From Phytophthora sp. 'mugwort' (lineage: Eukaryota > Oomycota > Peronosporomycetes > Peronosporales > Peronosporaceae), in the NCBI GenBank assembly GCA_033558025.1, contig JAUCEF010000006.1, positions 248,001-312,000 of the forward strand: a stretch of DNA of 64,000 nucleotides. The letters run 5' to 3'. Below, one piece after another: positions 53,991 through 64,000 of the stretch; position 1 is the first letter of the stretch, and each line of letters starts with the position of its first letter. Position numbers and translations under genes: made by a program. The notes under the pieces are model-generated. The model was given only the letters and a program-made list of their open reading frames with translations. It was not told the origin of the DNA and made no database searches.

Positions 53991-55096
53991 ACGCACCATG
54001 GCCGCGGCAATTGATTACTAGAAACACCAGCGCTCTTCCTGAAAAATGGACGGAGCTACGATGGTTTCCTTTCAAAGTAGATGATCAGTTTGGGAAGTAT
54101 GTGGAGATAACATACGATTTACGATGCACTGGAGCCAGCCACCAACGACCATAATGATAAAAATGTGAAGACGTAGTTACAGGTCGACCGAGCATCTTTT
54201 TTCGCCACACAATGCAGTTTCAAGTGATACTTCGTTTTAATTGGCTATAATTGGTGCTGGTGACCTGTGATTGGTTACTGGTGGGCTGTTGCGAATCTTA
54301 CGGAAGACGACTGGTAACGTTGGAGTTGATGGACTGCCTCTGCACCGAATGTGACGAGACATATTCGAGTAAAGCAGGCATGGCGGACGATTGACGGAGG
54401 TACACCTGCGAGCTTGAAAAACTTGGGCGGCAGTGTGATGATGCCATGGCTGCGTCTGACCAGCTCCCCCAACTAGCAGCCGTCATAGCTGAGTAAACCC
54501 TGCTCAAGCATAGTTACGCAGACCCCAGTTAGTATCATGGCGCCAGGACTTATGCGCATGGACTCACAAGGATGTAGGTGTGGGCGGCTGATTTCGGGAA
54601 GTTTTTGTTTACAAACTGGAGCTGGAGCAGCTTCCTCTGAACTATAGCAGGTAGGAGCGACGCGGATTGGAATCCGCAAGTAGAGTACATAGCGCACTGT
54701 ACAACTTACTTTCTGATAAACAATACACGTTCATCTTCGCCGGGGGGGGGGGGCAGCTCCCAAATCTCGTTGTTTAACCCGCTAAACGGACTCAATAATC
54801 ACACACGTCTTCAGACGTTCTGGTTAGCAGCACACCAGGAAAGTATAAGCGCACATGTTATGTGAATCGCGAGTAGCTTTAATGTCCGCGCATCAGAATC
54901 TGCACGTTTCATATCGTCCTCGTACCGAGAATGAACAACTACCCAAGTCAATCCAGGCTCCGTCAATTATTGTCAGGGGCGACGGTGTGGGCGACGCCAT
55001 CCACCTTCTAGAATCTAGTGGTCCGTAAAAAATAATAACGCTATAATACATATTGCATATAGAATATTAAATCAGATTTTAGTGTAAAAAATCATT
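53991..55096. other. No gene recognised
   Basis: Short frames only. A 13-G run lies near 54743-54755. The sequence may be retrotransposon debris following the chromodomain fragment. Confidence 0.35.
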
Positions 55097-55831
55097 GTGT
55101 CAGCATATTCACACATATGCACCGGAAGCCCGGCTCAGAACAGCTCCGATTACTACGAGGACACCGACTGCTACACCCGGCGCTTTCGACTTCTGGCTTT
55201 TTGCCTTCTCGACGTGGAGGAAGACCTTGGGGCTCAAAGCCTCTTTGATCTGATTGCTGACACGCTCTCGCGCTATAATCAGCCCTGGGACGCTATGCAC
55301 TTCATGATTGCCGACAACTGCAGCGTGAATCGATGCATCGGCAGTCGTGAAGGTGCTATTCCTGATGATCAAGCTGAGAACCATTAAGGGCGTGCTATTC
55401 TTCGTCCGGTAACGGACCTGCCGCCTCTCATGGGCAACGACACCAGGTGGTCTAGTACCCACGCCATGGTTCAGTGCTATGCTAAACTTGAGCCTGCGCT
55501 AAAGACGCTGGGGCATGGCACTCCTGTTGAGTTTAGTATTCAGCCGCTCTTGCTTCGAAGAGCCGAGTCGGAAAAGACTCGTGCGCTTCTGAAGGCGCTC
55601 GATAATTTCAAGGGGGTCAACAAGACGCTACAGCGCTCAACCTTAACGCTGTCGGACGCCCGCCGTTTGTTCGACCTAGTTATTCAGAGCTATCCGCAGC
55701 ACAACCATCGCCTCTCGCCGACTGCCGCCATCGTGAACAACACGGCCCTGGGGAGTGGTAATGGCATTATTCATTATCTGATCTCTTCACTCTTCATTCA
55801 TTTCAATACGGATAATGGCCATCGCTGTTAG
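55097..55831 (+). pseudogene. hAT-family transposase fragment
   Basis: Two frames separated by a stop at about 55385 carry hAT features: FRLLAFCLLDVEEDLGAQSL, then WDAMHFMIADNCSVNRCIG (the region with the second catalytic Asp) and GNDTRWSSTHAMVQCYAKL (the conserved N-x-TRW-S block). The helical insertion-domain sequence TRALLKALDNFKGVNKTLQR follows. The N-terminal BED finger and C-terminal dimerisation block are not seen in readable form, though 55960-56160 (CLEWLPYVNIADLLIYNG) may be related. Confidence 0.75.
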
Positions 55832-57219
55832 AGGGAGCAGCGTAATTTAACAGCTTCTATATCCTTGCCACTGAGAGCAGCGGCAATGTACACGATGGCA
55901 GTGAATATTTTTTTGAGCTACTTATTACCAGCTGGAATTCTGTTAGAATAGAGGTCGATGAATCCGCATTGTGCGGTAACCTTAGCCGGATGTTCATCAG
56001 CACGGAACGGAAAAAGTTGAGCACCCTATGCCTCGAATGGCTGCCATACGTCAACATTGCTGACCTTCTCATATATAACGGAGCCACGGGGATCTTTAGG
56101 ACCAAGAAATACTTCAGCAATGTTGGTAAATTTGGGGCACGGTTGCGCGACATCATACACTGGCGGTGTCATGGAGAAGGCAGGCTGACCAATATACCGC
56201 GCTTCTCCATCGAGCAACTTACTCTCGCTGTCACCACCCAATTGGAGTTGCTAGTCCGTCTCCTGGTAGCCACGTTCCGTCGCATGCTGTACAGAAACCA
56301 CCCAGTTGCGAACTGAGGATTTTGGCAAAGCCTGACGATCACCCCGTGATAGTGGATATGCTTCTGACTTTCCCGCCGGTGGTCATACTCACGGTAGCTT
56401 CAGCCACACCGGCCAAACTTGACACAATCACAAGTCACAAAAAGCTGACAACATATGTTGAAACTCAAATGCTGCCGGAAGGGCAAGTCACATATGTGCA
56501 TTCTCATCCCCGTATAAGTCGATTGGTCTGTCTGTGTGGGCGCACTGAGGAGGACACCATCTCGACGACATTTCAAGAACGCAATATCGGCAGCGTCCCG
56601 GCGCCGAGGTTTCCAAAGTGCTAACACCGCCACCATATATGGCAACAGCAAATACTAGCGCAGCAGCGAAAATTTCGCTACTTGAGTGGCGGCGGATTCG
56701 ACGAATTGTGGGGCTTGGTCCCTGGGGTGAGCAATGACAACTGCGGTTGAAGAATCAAGCTTTCTCCCTCTACGACAACTCCCGAGAACAGCTCGGTTGC
56801 ACACATACGATCTGCGTACGGCTGGCCCGAGTAGACATGCATCATGTATTTGTACTTGTCCGGCGGCGGTGGACTGCGGAACGTCTTCGCACAGCGCCGG
56901 CAACGAGCAGGACTACAAATGGAGAAGGTTGGGAGAAGCATGTTTTGGATTAATGTAGCCACAAGTTCCGCCAGAGATATGGGAGGTAGCTGAACAGATG
57001 TTTCCGCTCTTGAGCGATACAGAAGCAGTCAAGCTCAGCGAGGCGGCAACAAATGTGGCCGAAAGCTGCTGGCGACTTGGAGCGGCTTTACTGTTCCACG
57101 GCGTTTGGCGCTAGAGAATTGCACACTTCGACTTGGAAAATGATGTGACGGTGGAGTACCACAAATCCGTATTAGCCGCTCGGCTGCGGCTTGATTACGC
57201 CACGGTATACTAGCACATG
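55832..57219. other. Degenerate element sequence
   Basis: Short plus-strand frames (for example VTYVHSHPRISRLVCLCGRT near 56490) look protein-like but are broken and carry no recognised motif. They lie between hAT and RNase H relics and are probably transposon-derived. Confidence 0.3.
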
Positions 57220-57790
57220 AGTGGGGGGAGGGGTACACCACATAACGCTGGAACGTGCACTGAGGGCAATGCGGCGAGGACTATGCCAGGGATGGAACCC
57301 TTCGACGACTTACTGTCCCACCGGCAACGACCGTTTTCTCCTTTTTTATGGAGGGTCCCGGGGTAGTGCAGGGCCCGGCGGGAGTGGAGCGGTGGTGGTT
57401 CGCGTAGGAGAAGGCGTTGTGGGATATGAACTATGCTGGGTAAGCAGCATGTCGTTTGGGGCGGCAACAACAACCAACCATTTGGCGGAGAACCTGGGGC
57501 TTCGCATGGGGCTGACGGCCTACGCCCGCCACGGTTTTTTTTAGGCCCCGCTTCACGTAATTGGAGACGGCAATATCGTTATTCGTCAGCAGGTGACACG
57601 TACACAACCGCGGGCACGCACCTACGGGGGCTTTACCGGCAGAGCAGAAGATGAGCGGACAAAATAGGGGTGTTGTCGTGGCAACACCACCTAAGAGAGT
57701 TCAACAAGATGGCTGACGTCTTGGCCAACATAGCTATAGACTCGCGTCGCAGTGTCCAGCAACAACCACGACCGCAGCTAGAGGTTCGCT
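57220..57790 (+). pseudogene. RNase H domain of a retroelement, broken
   Basis: The frame reads FLLFYGGSRGSAGPGGSGAV (RNase H start; the first catalytic Asp, normally FDGG or YDGG, is replaced by a residue giving FYGG). AENLGLRMGLTAYARHG follows (Glu block) and then PLHVIGDGNIVIRQQV (third acidic residue). After stops, LREFNKMADVLANIA at about 57686-57730 supplies the terminal N-x-x-AD block. The layout suits an RNase H of a non-LTR or related retroelement. It is clearly dead because of stops and frame changes. Confidence 0.75.
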
Positions 57791-58332
57791 CGCCGTGGGA
57801 CGAAATTTACGACTTCGCAGTCAGTGACGTTGATCATTGGCTCGGACGCAATCAGACAGAACTTTTCGGAGTTCGAGGCCGCACCGCCTTAAAGGCAGGC
57901 AGAGTCTTTAGGCAAAGCGCACTAGGGGGGCAGGTGGTAAGAGACAACTGCCGACAAGGTCATTTAGGATGTCGTTAACCAAAGAAGCTAAGTGACAACA
58001 ATGTACTTCATTGAGAAAACGAACAGAACCTTGTCACTAAGTGCATGTCGTGGTTACACTTGAGGACGGCGTGTGCGCCACGTTTCGACGCCCTGCGCGC
58101 GAACCCGATAGACACCTACAGGAACTTTCCTCCATAACGTGTTCCCGTGAGTCCCTGCCCTCTCGCATCTGATTTACCGCATCCCTCAAGATACTTAACA
58201 GCACGGTTATCTTCAGCTGCCTCTCGATCACTGTGACCGGGCACACAACACCTTGCGCACAGGAAGTGCGACTTCCAGATAGTATACAAACTCTCAGTGA
58301 ACGGCAGTTCACAAGTCCTTGGTCTGGGGGAC
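57791..58332. other. No gene recognised
   Basis: Residual reading frame from the RNase H relic continues to about 57980; after that nothing is recognisable before the LTR-like sequence. Confidence 0.35.
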
Positions 58333-58765
58333 TGTTACCAAAATTAGGTAAATTTAAGACAGAATGTATTTATAGGTGACCCTTTTTAATACGTCTACAT
58401 ACTAACTATTAGTCACCTATAAAGTATCCTAGTTGTTATCCTATTGGGTAGTTTTGAGGTCTTTGTACCATATATATGGTACCTATCGGTGACGTCATTC
58501 CCGCGACGTCATAGTGATGTTGGCTACATCACTTAGGGTACTTGGTACACCATTCTGAAGAATGACTTGACATTCTTCATGTAACCCGTTATATCCACCC
58601 ACTTAGGTTCGATTTACCGACCATGCACTAGGGTTCGCCGCCTTGCACTCTCCAAATCGAATTATCGCGACTTCGCTGTGGTTGGTTTCCGCAGCGGCTC
58701 ATTTCCTTTGGAGCCCGAGCACTTCCGCGTGCTCTTCTTCTTCTCGGCTTTCACGTCACCCTGAA
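58333..58765 (+). repeat. LTR-like/leader sequence of a gypsy-type element
   Basis: The segment starts with TGTTACC and is AT-rich. It contains short inverted motifs: ATAGGTGAC against GTCACCTAT (about 58373-58421) and GTACCATATATATGGTAC near 58466-58483. It directly precedes a gag-like frame starting near 58768. A second matching LTR was not found, so both the assignment and the ends are tentative. Confidence 0.45.
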
Positions 58766-58767
58766 GC

Positions 58768-59960
58768 ATGACCAAGCCTCGGTCTGGCTGCGAAAGCGCC
58801 TGCCAAGCCTGTTGCTTCCAAGCAGCAGGCTAAGAGCTCTAAGCCGTCTGGTAAAGGATCGACCGCTAAGGGATCCACCAAAGTGGCATCCTAGGTGACC
58901 CACAAGGTACCTGAACCGCCTGAGGAGGACCCTGAGCTCCTAGGGGACTATGAGGAGGACTCGGACAACACTGGAGGCCATCCTTGACCTCCGAGATCTG
59001 CGTATTGAATTTGCCAATGTGATAGGCAAACGGCAGCTCTCTCGAGAACTGCACAAGCATTCCGCTTCTAGCGCTCATGATGCGCGCGGGTATGGCCTTG
59101 GCTCTACGACCACACCCCGTTCGGGCTTTCTTGCCCGAACTACTTACGAACCCGCCGCCGATTTTGTTCCCAGATCGCGACAGCCTTCGGCAGTCAGCCT
59201 GGAGCCGTTCGTACGGCTCCCAGGAGCACTCAGCCTCCGAGTACCCCCCTCCACTTCACCCGCAGCTGGTGCTTTCCGGGAACGCGCCGCTCCTGGAGCA
59301 CACGCTCCCCGTCTCCCCATTACGGCCGAGGAGGCGGCGATGCCCTCGAACGAGTACGAGTTTGGGGTGCCGCCCCTTCGGTCCGGCTCAGGACCTGGTG
59401 TGCCGCCTTCAGCTCCACCTCGGGTTGTTGAAGACGCCGCTCTTCGTCGCCGAGTCCTTGCGCTGAGATTGCGCTTCGACTTGGTGAGGGCGGGGCTGCC
59501 GCCGCCCAGGCCGGGAGCGCTGGGATGCTTGGGCTGATTCGTGACGACGTGAATCGTCTGGCCGACGTCTTTTTGGTCCTTGAAGATCGGGTCGACCGCC
59601 GTACGAATGACGAGGACGAGCCCTTCCGACATCTGGATGCCTTTTAAGTGTCCATGGACCGATCCCAGCGGGAGGTGTATCTCCTTTGGGACCTCCTGTG
59701 GCCTGTGCCCCAGGCGGGAGCGACTCCTGCGTACTCCCATCCGTATCGCTATGGTTCATACTCGGCGTATGCAGCCGGGATCCCTTCGTATGAAGCCCCT
59801 TCCGTGGCCCAACAAGGGACCTGGGCTTCCGGCTTTTGGCGCGCTCAGAGAGAAGGGTCGCAGCCTCGCTTTGAAGAGCTGGGGCCTGTGAGCCTTGCAG
59901 ATCATGATACAGCTTCAGAAGGCCCACGTAAAATGTCGGGTGGGTCGTCATCGACTTAGG
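58768..59960 (+). pseudogene. gag-like region of a gypsy-type retroelement, broken
   Basis: Short frames in series encode SGCESACQACC-type sequence, then at 58950-59537 a helical and proline-rich stretch (DLRDLRIEFANVIGKRQLSR; PSAPPRVVEDAALRRRVLAL), and at 59652 REVYLLWDLLWPVPQAGATP followed by a Tyr/Ser-rich linker. This is like the poorly conserved gag of oomycete gypsy elements. Stops and frame changes separate the pieces. The family assignment rests mainly on context. Confidence 0.5.
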
Positions 59961-60662
59961 CAGGTCAATGGTATATGCCGCCATGCCTGGCGAGGACAGC
60001 GAAGGGTCCAATGTAGCGGTGCTTCAGCTTGTTGCTCCCAACAGAACTTACCGTGGCGAGTGGCAAGTTCCTAGTGTCTACCCACTTTAAACACGTTTAA
60101 GTTTTCTCTTCCTTGTTTGTCTGGGTACTCCTTTTGTTTTGTCCTGTGCCGTTGCCATGCCATCCCGGACACGGCTGATTACGTTCAGGGTGTTTATAAA
60201 AGACTCCACTTGTTTCCGCAAGGAAACCGCTCTTATGTCCGAGACCCGGGAGGAAAGCGCTTCCCGAGCCCCCCCCCCTGTGAGCCTTGCAGATCATGAT
60301 ACAGCTTCAGAAGGCCCACGTAAAATGTCGGGTGGGTCGTCATCGACTTAGGCAGGTCAATGGTATATGCCGCCATGCCTGGCGAGGACAGCGAAGGGTC
60401 CAATGTAGCGGTGCTTCAGCTTGTTGCTCCCAACAGAACTTACCGTGGCGAGTGGCAAGTTCCTAGTGTCTACCCACTTTAAACACGTTTAAGTTTTCTC
60501 TTCCTTGTTTGTCTGGGTACTCCTTTTGTTTTGTCCTGTGCCGTTGCCATGCCATCCCGGACACGGCTGATTACGTTCAGGGTGTTTATAAAAGACTCCA
60601 CTTGTTTCCGCAAGGAAACCGCTCTTATGTCCGAGACCCGGGAGGAAAGCGCTTCCCGAGCC
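59885..60662. repeat. 392-bp tandem direct duplication
   Basis: 59885-60270 and 60277-60662 are nearly identical, with a period of 392 bp. Each unit, read on the minus strand, encodes a gypsy integrase tail (GGIYTIDLPKSMTTHPTFYV region). A C-homopolymer ends each unit. Confidence 0.9.
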
Positions 60663-60712
60663 CCCCCCCCCTCCCCCCCCCCCCACTTAAAACAGAAGAC
60701 GGAGTGCTGCCA

Positions 60713-61179
60713 GGCCCCAGCTCTTCAAAGCGAGGCTGCGACCCTTCTCTCTGAGCGCGCCAAAAGCCGGAAGCGGGGGGGGAGGGGGGGGGGGGCTCGG
60801 GAAGCGCTTTCCTCCCGGGTCTCGGACATAAGAGCGGTTTCCTTGCGGAAACAAGTGGAGTCTTTTATAAACACCCTGAACGTAATCAGCCGTGTCCGGG
60901 ATGGCATGGCAACGGCACAGGACAAAACAAAAGGAGTACCCAGACAAACAAGGAAGAGAAAACTTAAACGTGTTTAAAGTGGGTAGACACTAGGAACTTG
61001 CCACTCGCCACGGTAAGTTCTGTTGGGAGCAACAAGCTGAAGCACCGCTACATTGGACCCTTCGCTGTCCTCGCCAGGCATGGCGGCATATACCATTGAC
61101 CTGCCTAAGTCGATGACGACCCACCCGACATTTTACGTGGGCCTTCTGAAGCTGTATCATGATCTGCAAGGCTCACAGG
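60713..61179. repeat. Inverted third copy of the 392-bp unit plus flank
   Basis: 60794-61179 is the reverse complement of the unit at 59885-60270. The preceding 60713-60772 is the reverse complement of about 59824-59886. Order and orientation are scrambled relative to the first copy, and G/C homopolymers of 20 or more bases lie at the junctions. On the plus strand the copy reads MAAYTIDLPKSMTTHPTFYV, a gypsy pol C-terminal segment. Confidence 0.85.
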
Positions 61180-62660
61180 CCTGGTGCTCACGCCCCCAGT
61201 GCCAGTCTGTATCCTTCTTTAGACGATCCGACCAGGGTCTAGCCAGACTCGCGTACCCTTCGCTGTACTTATGGAGGTAGTTGGCCAAGCCCAGCCACTT
61301 CCTCAGGTCCTTCTGAGACCTTGGCGTTGGCCACGCCGAGATGGCCTTGATCTTCTCCGGGTCAGCTCGAACGCCGACGTTGCTAACGAAGCAACTGAGA
61401 GCTTTGATCTCTTGCGCCGCGAAGACACACTTGTCGATATTGGCATAGAGATTGTTCGCTCTCATGACCTCCAACACATGACGACGTGCTCCAAATGCAC
61501 ATCCATAGCCGTCTTGCCATCCTCGGCACGGCTATGGACGAAGATGTTTTCGAAGTACGACTGTGCGTACGCACGCAGCGGTCTAAACAACTGCATAACC
61601 AGGCAATTGAACGTCACCGGAGCGGGGCATTAGACAGCCCTGTGGCATCACAGGTCCCTCCCAGAGAATACCGCTTGGACGGCTCACTGCGTGGAGAGGG
61701 ATGTCGCTCTGGAGCATCAGGATCTGGTAATATCCGTCCACCAGATCCAGGGCGCTGTATAACTCGACCCGGCCATGTTGTTTAATAACACGTCCTTTCG
61801 CGGGATGGGTGTCCGGACCAGCACCGTTGCGCTGTTCAGCTTATTAAAAGCATGAACCAGACGCCACTTCCCGTTCGGCTTCCGAACGCAGAAGGTTCGC
61901 GTCGAGTGCGGGGATTTTGGTTCCCGCACCATGCCTGCCTTGCCTTGCGGCGAAGAAGGTATCAATGACCTCGCACTGCTCGCGAGGCAATGGCCATTGT
62001 CTGGTGACACAGTACTTTGTGCCCGGCACGAGATTGATCTCGTGCCTGATACCACGATCCCGTAAAAGTTGAGACGGTGGATCCTTGGAGCCGCGTCCTC
62101 AAACTCCTTCATCAAAGGATACACGGGATCCTTCGGGGTTTTGAGAATCTCAGAACCCAAGCGCGAGGCACGCTGGGAGGAGAATGCCTCCAGGACGCCC
62201 TCGTCCCTTAATCGAGGAGGAGTTCAATTCCTCTTGAGTGGACTCTTGCTTCAAGAGTACCACCTCCGCGATTCCCCCAGCCTTCAGGTCGGGCAGGAAA
62301 TTTGCCGGTGTCAACTTTTCGGGATTCAGGAGCTCTGACACCTCGGGCAGAGGCTCTAGTTGGATGCCGCCTGCCTTGACCCGATGGCCGGTCTCACTGT
62401 CGAGGATTTGATAACACTCTTCGACTGGCCACGTCGGAAGAACCCGGGCCCTGGTTTCCGAGTCGCTTGAAGCGACTTCAGTCTGAAGTGCTCCAGCCTC
62501 CACTTGCCGCTTCGACTATGTCGTTGATGGCGACGGCGACGTGGTACTTCGTTATCCACGTCTGTGGACGAATCATTGACGACGTCCAAAGCCTCTAGGG
62601 CTTCGTGTGGAACATGGTTACCCACAGATGAAGTGCTTCTTCTTTAGTTAAGGTCTGGGC
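61157..62660 (-). pseudogene. Ty3/gypsy protease-linker and reverse transcriptase fragment
   Basis: Read on the minus strand, 62503-62150 gives a pre-RT linker, then DPVYPLMKEFEDAAPRIHRL and, in neighbouring frames, PGTKYCVTRQWPLPREQCEV, KPNGKWRLVHAFNKLNSATV and TPIPRKDVLLNNMAGS. This is the gypsy RT palm/finger start. 61477-61160 supplies the RT end and connection (NLYANIDKCVFAAQEIKALS; ISAWPTPRSQKDLRKWLGLANYL). The catalytic YxDD block is in disturbed sequence near 61500-61700. RNase H and most of integrase are missing before the scrambled block at 59.9-61.2 kb. Confidence 0.8.
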
Positions 62661-62739
62661 GACCTGGTGGAACAAGGTTATCCGGGTGCCAAATACCACA
62701 AAATTCTCGGCCAAGGACATGGCATTTCACTGCTCTTCG

Positions 62740-62769
62740 AAATCACCCACCGCTAGCGGTGGGTGATTT
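62740..62769. repeat. 30-bp perfect palindrome inside a longer imperfect inverted repeat
   Basis: The 30 bases equal their reverse complement (core CCACCGCTAGCGGTGG). Outside, GACATGGCATTTC on the left and GAAATGTCGTGTC on the right extend an imperfect inverted repeat over roughly 62716-62785. It could be a tiny foldback element or two abutting element ends. Confidence 0.85.
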
Positions 62770-62785
62770 GGCGAAATGTCGTGTC

Positions 62786-63329
62786 ATTTGAATGGTAACC
62801 TGTGATCCGCCAAACCCAGCGGCTTCTCAGTCGCCTTCTTCCTTGTCTAGAGGAAAGACGCCAAACTCGTCTCCGTGGACATCACTACCAGGGGGGTAGA
62901 GCCACCAGCCGTATATAACCAAAAGGCACCTGACCAACGAAGCCGACAGCTGACTGCGCGTAGGCAGCGTTTTTTTGTACACATTCTGTGCTCACTCTTG
63001 TCGCTCAGCTGCAGACCCATCCGCACGCGCGGAGAGTACAAAGGCGGAGCGGTGCATTTGGAGGAAACGATCGGAGCATATTATAGCTATTGCTTGCGCA
63101 GCTACTGCGTCACAGCAATAACGCCTTTAGTAGCTCATACACACGCCTTCAAGCAGTAGGTCTTTCTTTTATTTGAGTTTTGTAGTGCGCTAAACATTCT
63201 AACTACACACCTTCTGTGACTACGAGGTTCTTGTCGACTAGATCGAGATCAAGTCTAACTTCAAGGCCATATATGGCACGGATAAAAACCGAAGGCTGGA
63301 GGACCCCCAAAGCAGAACAAAGTGTCCGT
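62786..63329. other. No gene recognised
   Basis: Only short frames occur. The TATATAACC and TATTATAGC stretches around 62913 and 63080 are unremarkable. Confidence 0.4.
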
Positions 63330-63893
63330 GTGTAAGGACATGGCCGTCTATCTGGACGTCAACTCGAAGAATGGTCGATTGCCGAAGCTGACCGGAGAGC
63401 AGATACAGAGTCGATGGCGGAAATACATGAACGATATAGGGCAACGCTCGCCGTCTGCCTGGCTGATACTGAAATGGATTTAACGAAACAAGAAATGGCC
63501 AAAGGAATGACGATCGAGGACAAACTGGAGCGGAAATGTCCTCAGTTCTTGCGGATGAAGGCGATTTTTGGTGAAGTTCCCAACATGAAGCCAGCGGGCA
63601 CGGTTGAACTTGGTCTTCCCGCAGCCTTTTCCAAGCGTCATGCTGATAATGCTCATGGTCATCATCCCAGCAGTGACCATAAGCTTGGTGGGTCTCCCGG
63701 CAATGACGCTGATGATGATTCGGATGCAAGCACCGACTACCGCGAAGAGATCCTGCGTGGCCAGCCTAATTATCATACGAAGACGCCTACAAGAATTCAA
63801 ACTTCATCGAAGTTCGATGGAGCCCCTTCCACTGTTCTCACCGGTACTTACTTGTGTCTTAGAGAACTTGATATCACCAGCCAGTACTTTTGA
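63330..63893 (+). pseudogene. Myb/SANT-like protein fragment, probably transposon-associated
   Basis: The plus frame around 63337-63430 reads NSKNGRLPKLTGEQIQSRWR, a trihelix/Myb-SANT-like ending. The reading then shifts to the frame running 63414-63893: YRATLAVCLADTEMDLTKQE, then MTIEDKLERKCPQFLRMKAI and an ELGLP segment, before a low-complexity His/Asp/Ser-rich tail. Similar proteins are abundant as repeated families in oomycetes and fungi. The frame change near 63420 suggests decay; alternatively a small intron could be present. Confidence 0.55.
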
Positions 63894-64000
63894 CGCTGTA
63901 CAGAGCGGCGACTTTGATAAGCATCATCGGTCACAGACAAACGAAGAATCAACAAATGTGGGGAGTCACAGCTTGGTTGAACAAGTATTTGGCATCTCAA

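Noticed and set aside
1..64000. CRISPR arrays, bacterial operons, Shine-Dalgarno sites, tRNA or rRNA genes
   Set aside because: The gene content is eukaryotic; no regularly spaced repeats, cloverleaf or rRNA-like sequence was noticed by eye.

Overview
The window looks like nuclear DNA of an oomycete, most likely Phytophthora or a close relative. The reasons are short GT-AG introns (69-94 nt), tightly packed genes, secreted proteins carrying RxLR-type motifs, a ciliary transition-zone gene (zoospores are flagellated), and decayed Ty1/copia, Ty3/gypsy, Tc1/mariner and hAT elements of the kinds common in such genomes. No species can be named from the sequence alone.

Layout. (1) 1-5.4 kb holds a broken Ty1/copia element, followed by a foldback hairpin at 5.7-5.84 kb. 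(2) 6.3-9.8 kb is a large inverted repeat. Each arm carries one copy of a secreted glycine-rich protein with an RGLR motif, and the two copies are divergently transcribed. A decayed third copy lies 30 kb away at 40.07-40.87 kb. (3) 10.2-33.9 kb is a dense housekeeping island: a cysteine-containing unknown protein, an NCoR/SMRT-like corepressor with two SANT domains, a peroxiredoxin-6-like protein without its catalytic cysteine, a CC2D2A-like transition-zone protein, a Borealin-like protein, a small two-helix membrane protein, mitochondrial bL36, a lumenal TTL-like/EGF membrane protein, a five-exon multipass membrane protein and an ArfGAP. (4) 34.4-43.0 kb mixes core metabolism (pyruvate dehydrogenase E1 beta, a formaldehyde-dehydrogenase-like MDR protein, a Has1/DDX18-type helicase) with two predicted secreted or membrane proteins and the decayed glycine-rich copy. 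(5) 43-64 kb is poor in intact genes and rich in repeats: Tc1/mariner relics, a gypsy chromodomain tail, an hAT fragment, an RNase H fragment, a gypsy LTR/gag/pol cluster with a strange 392-bp duplication, and a Myb/SANT-like fragment.

How the genes relate. Most housekeeping genes are functionally independent but physically very close. The CC2D2A-like and Borealin-like genes converge so tightly that their stop codons overlap in one TTAA. The peroxiredoxin-like and CC2D2A-like start codons diverge with only 38 bp between them. Three enzyme-family proteins (peroxiredoxin-like, TTL-like, MDR) lack residues normally needed for catalysis, so they may be pseudoenzymes. All calls come from reading translations by eye; no database search was run.
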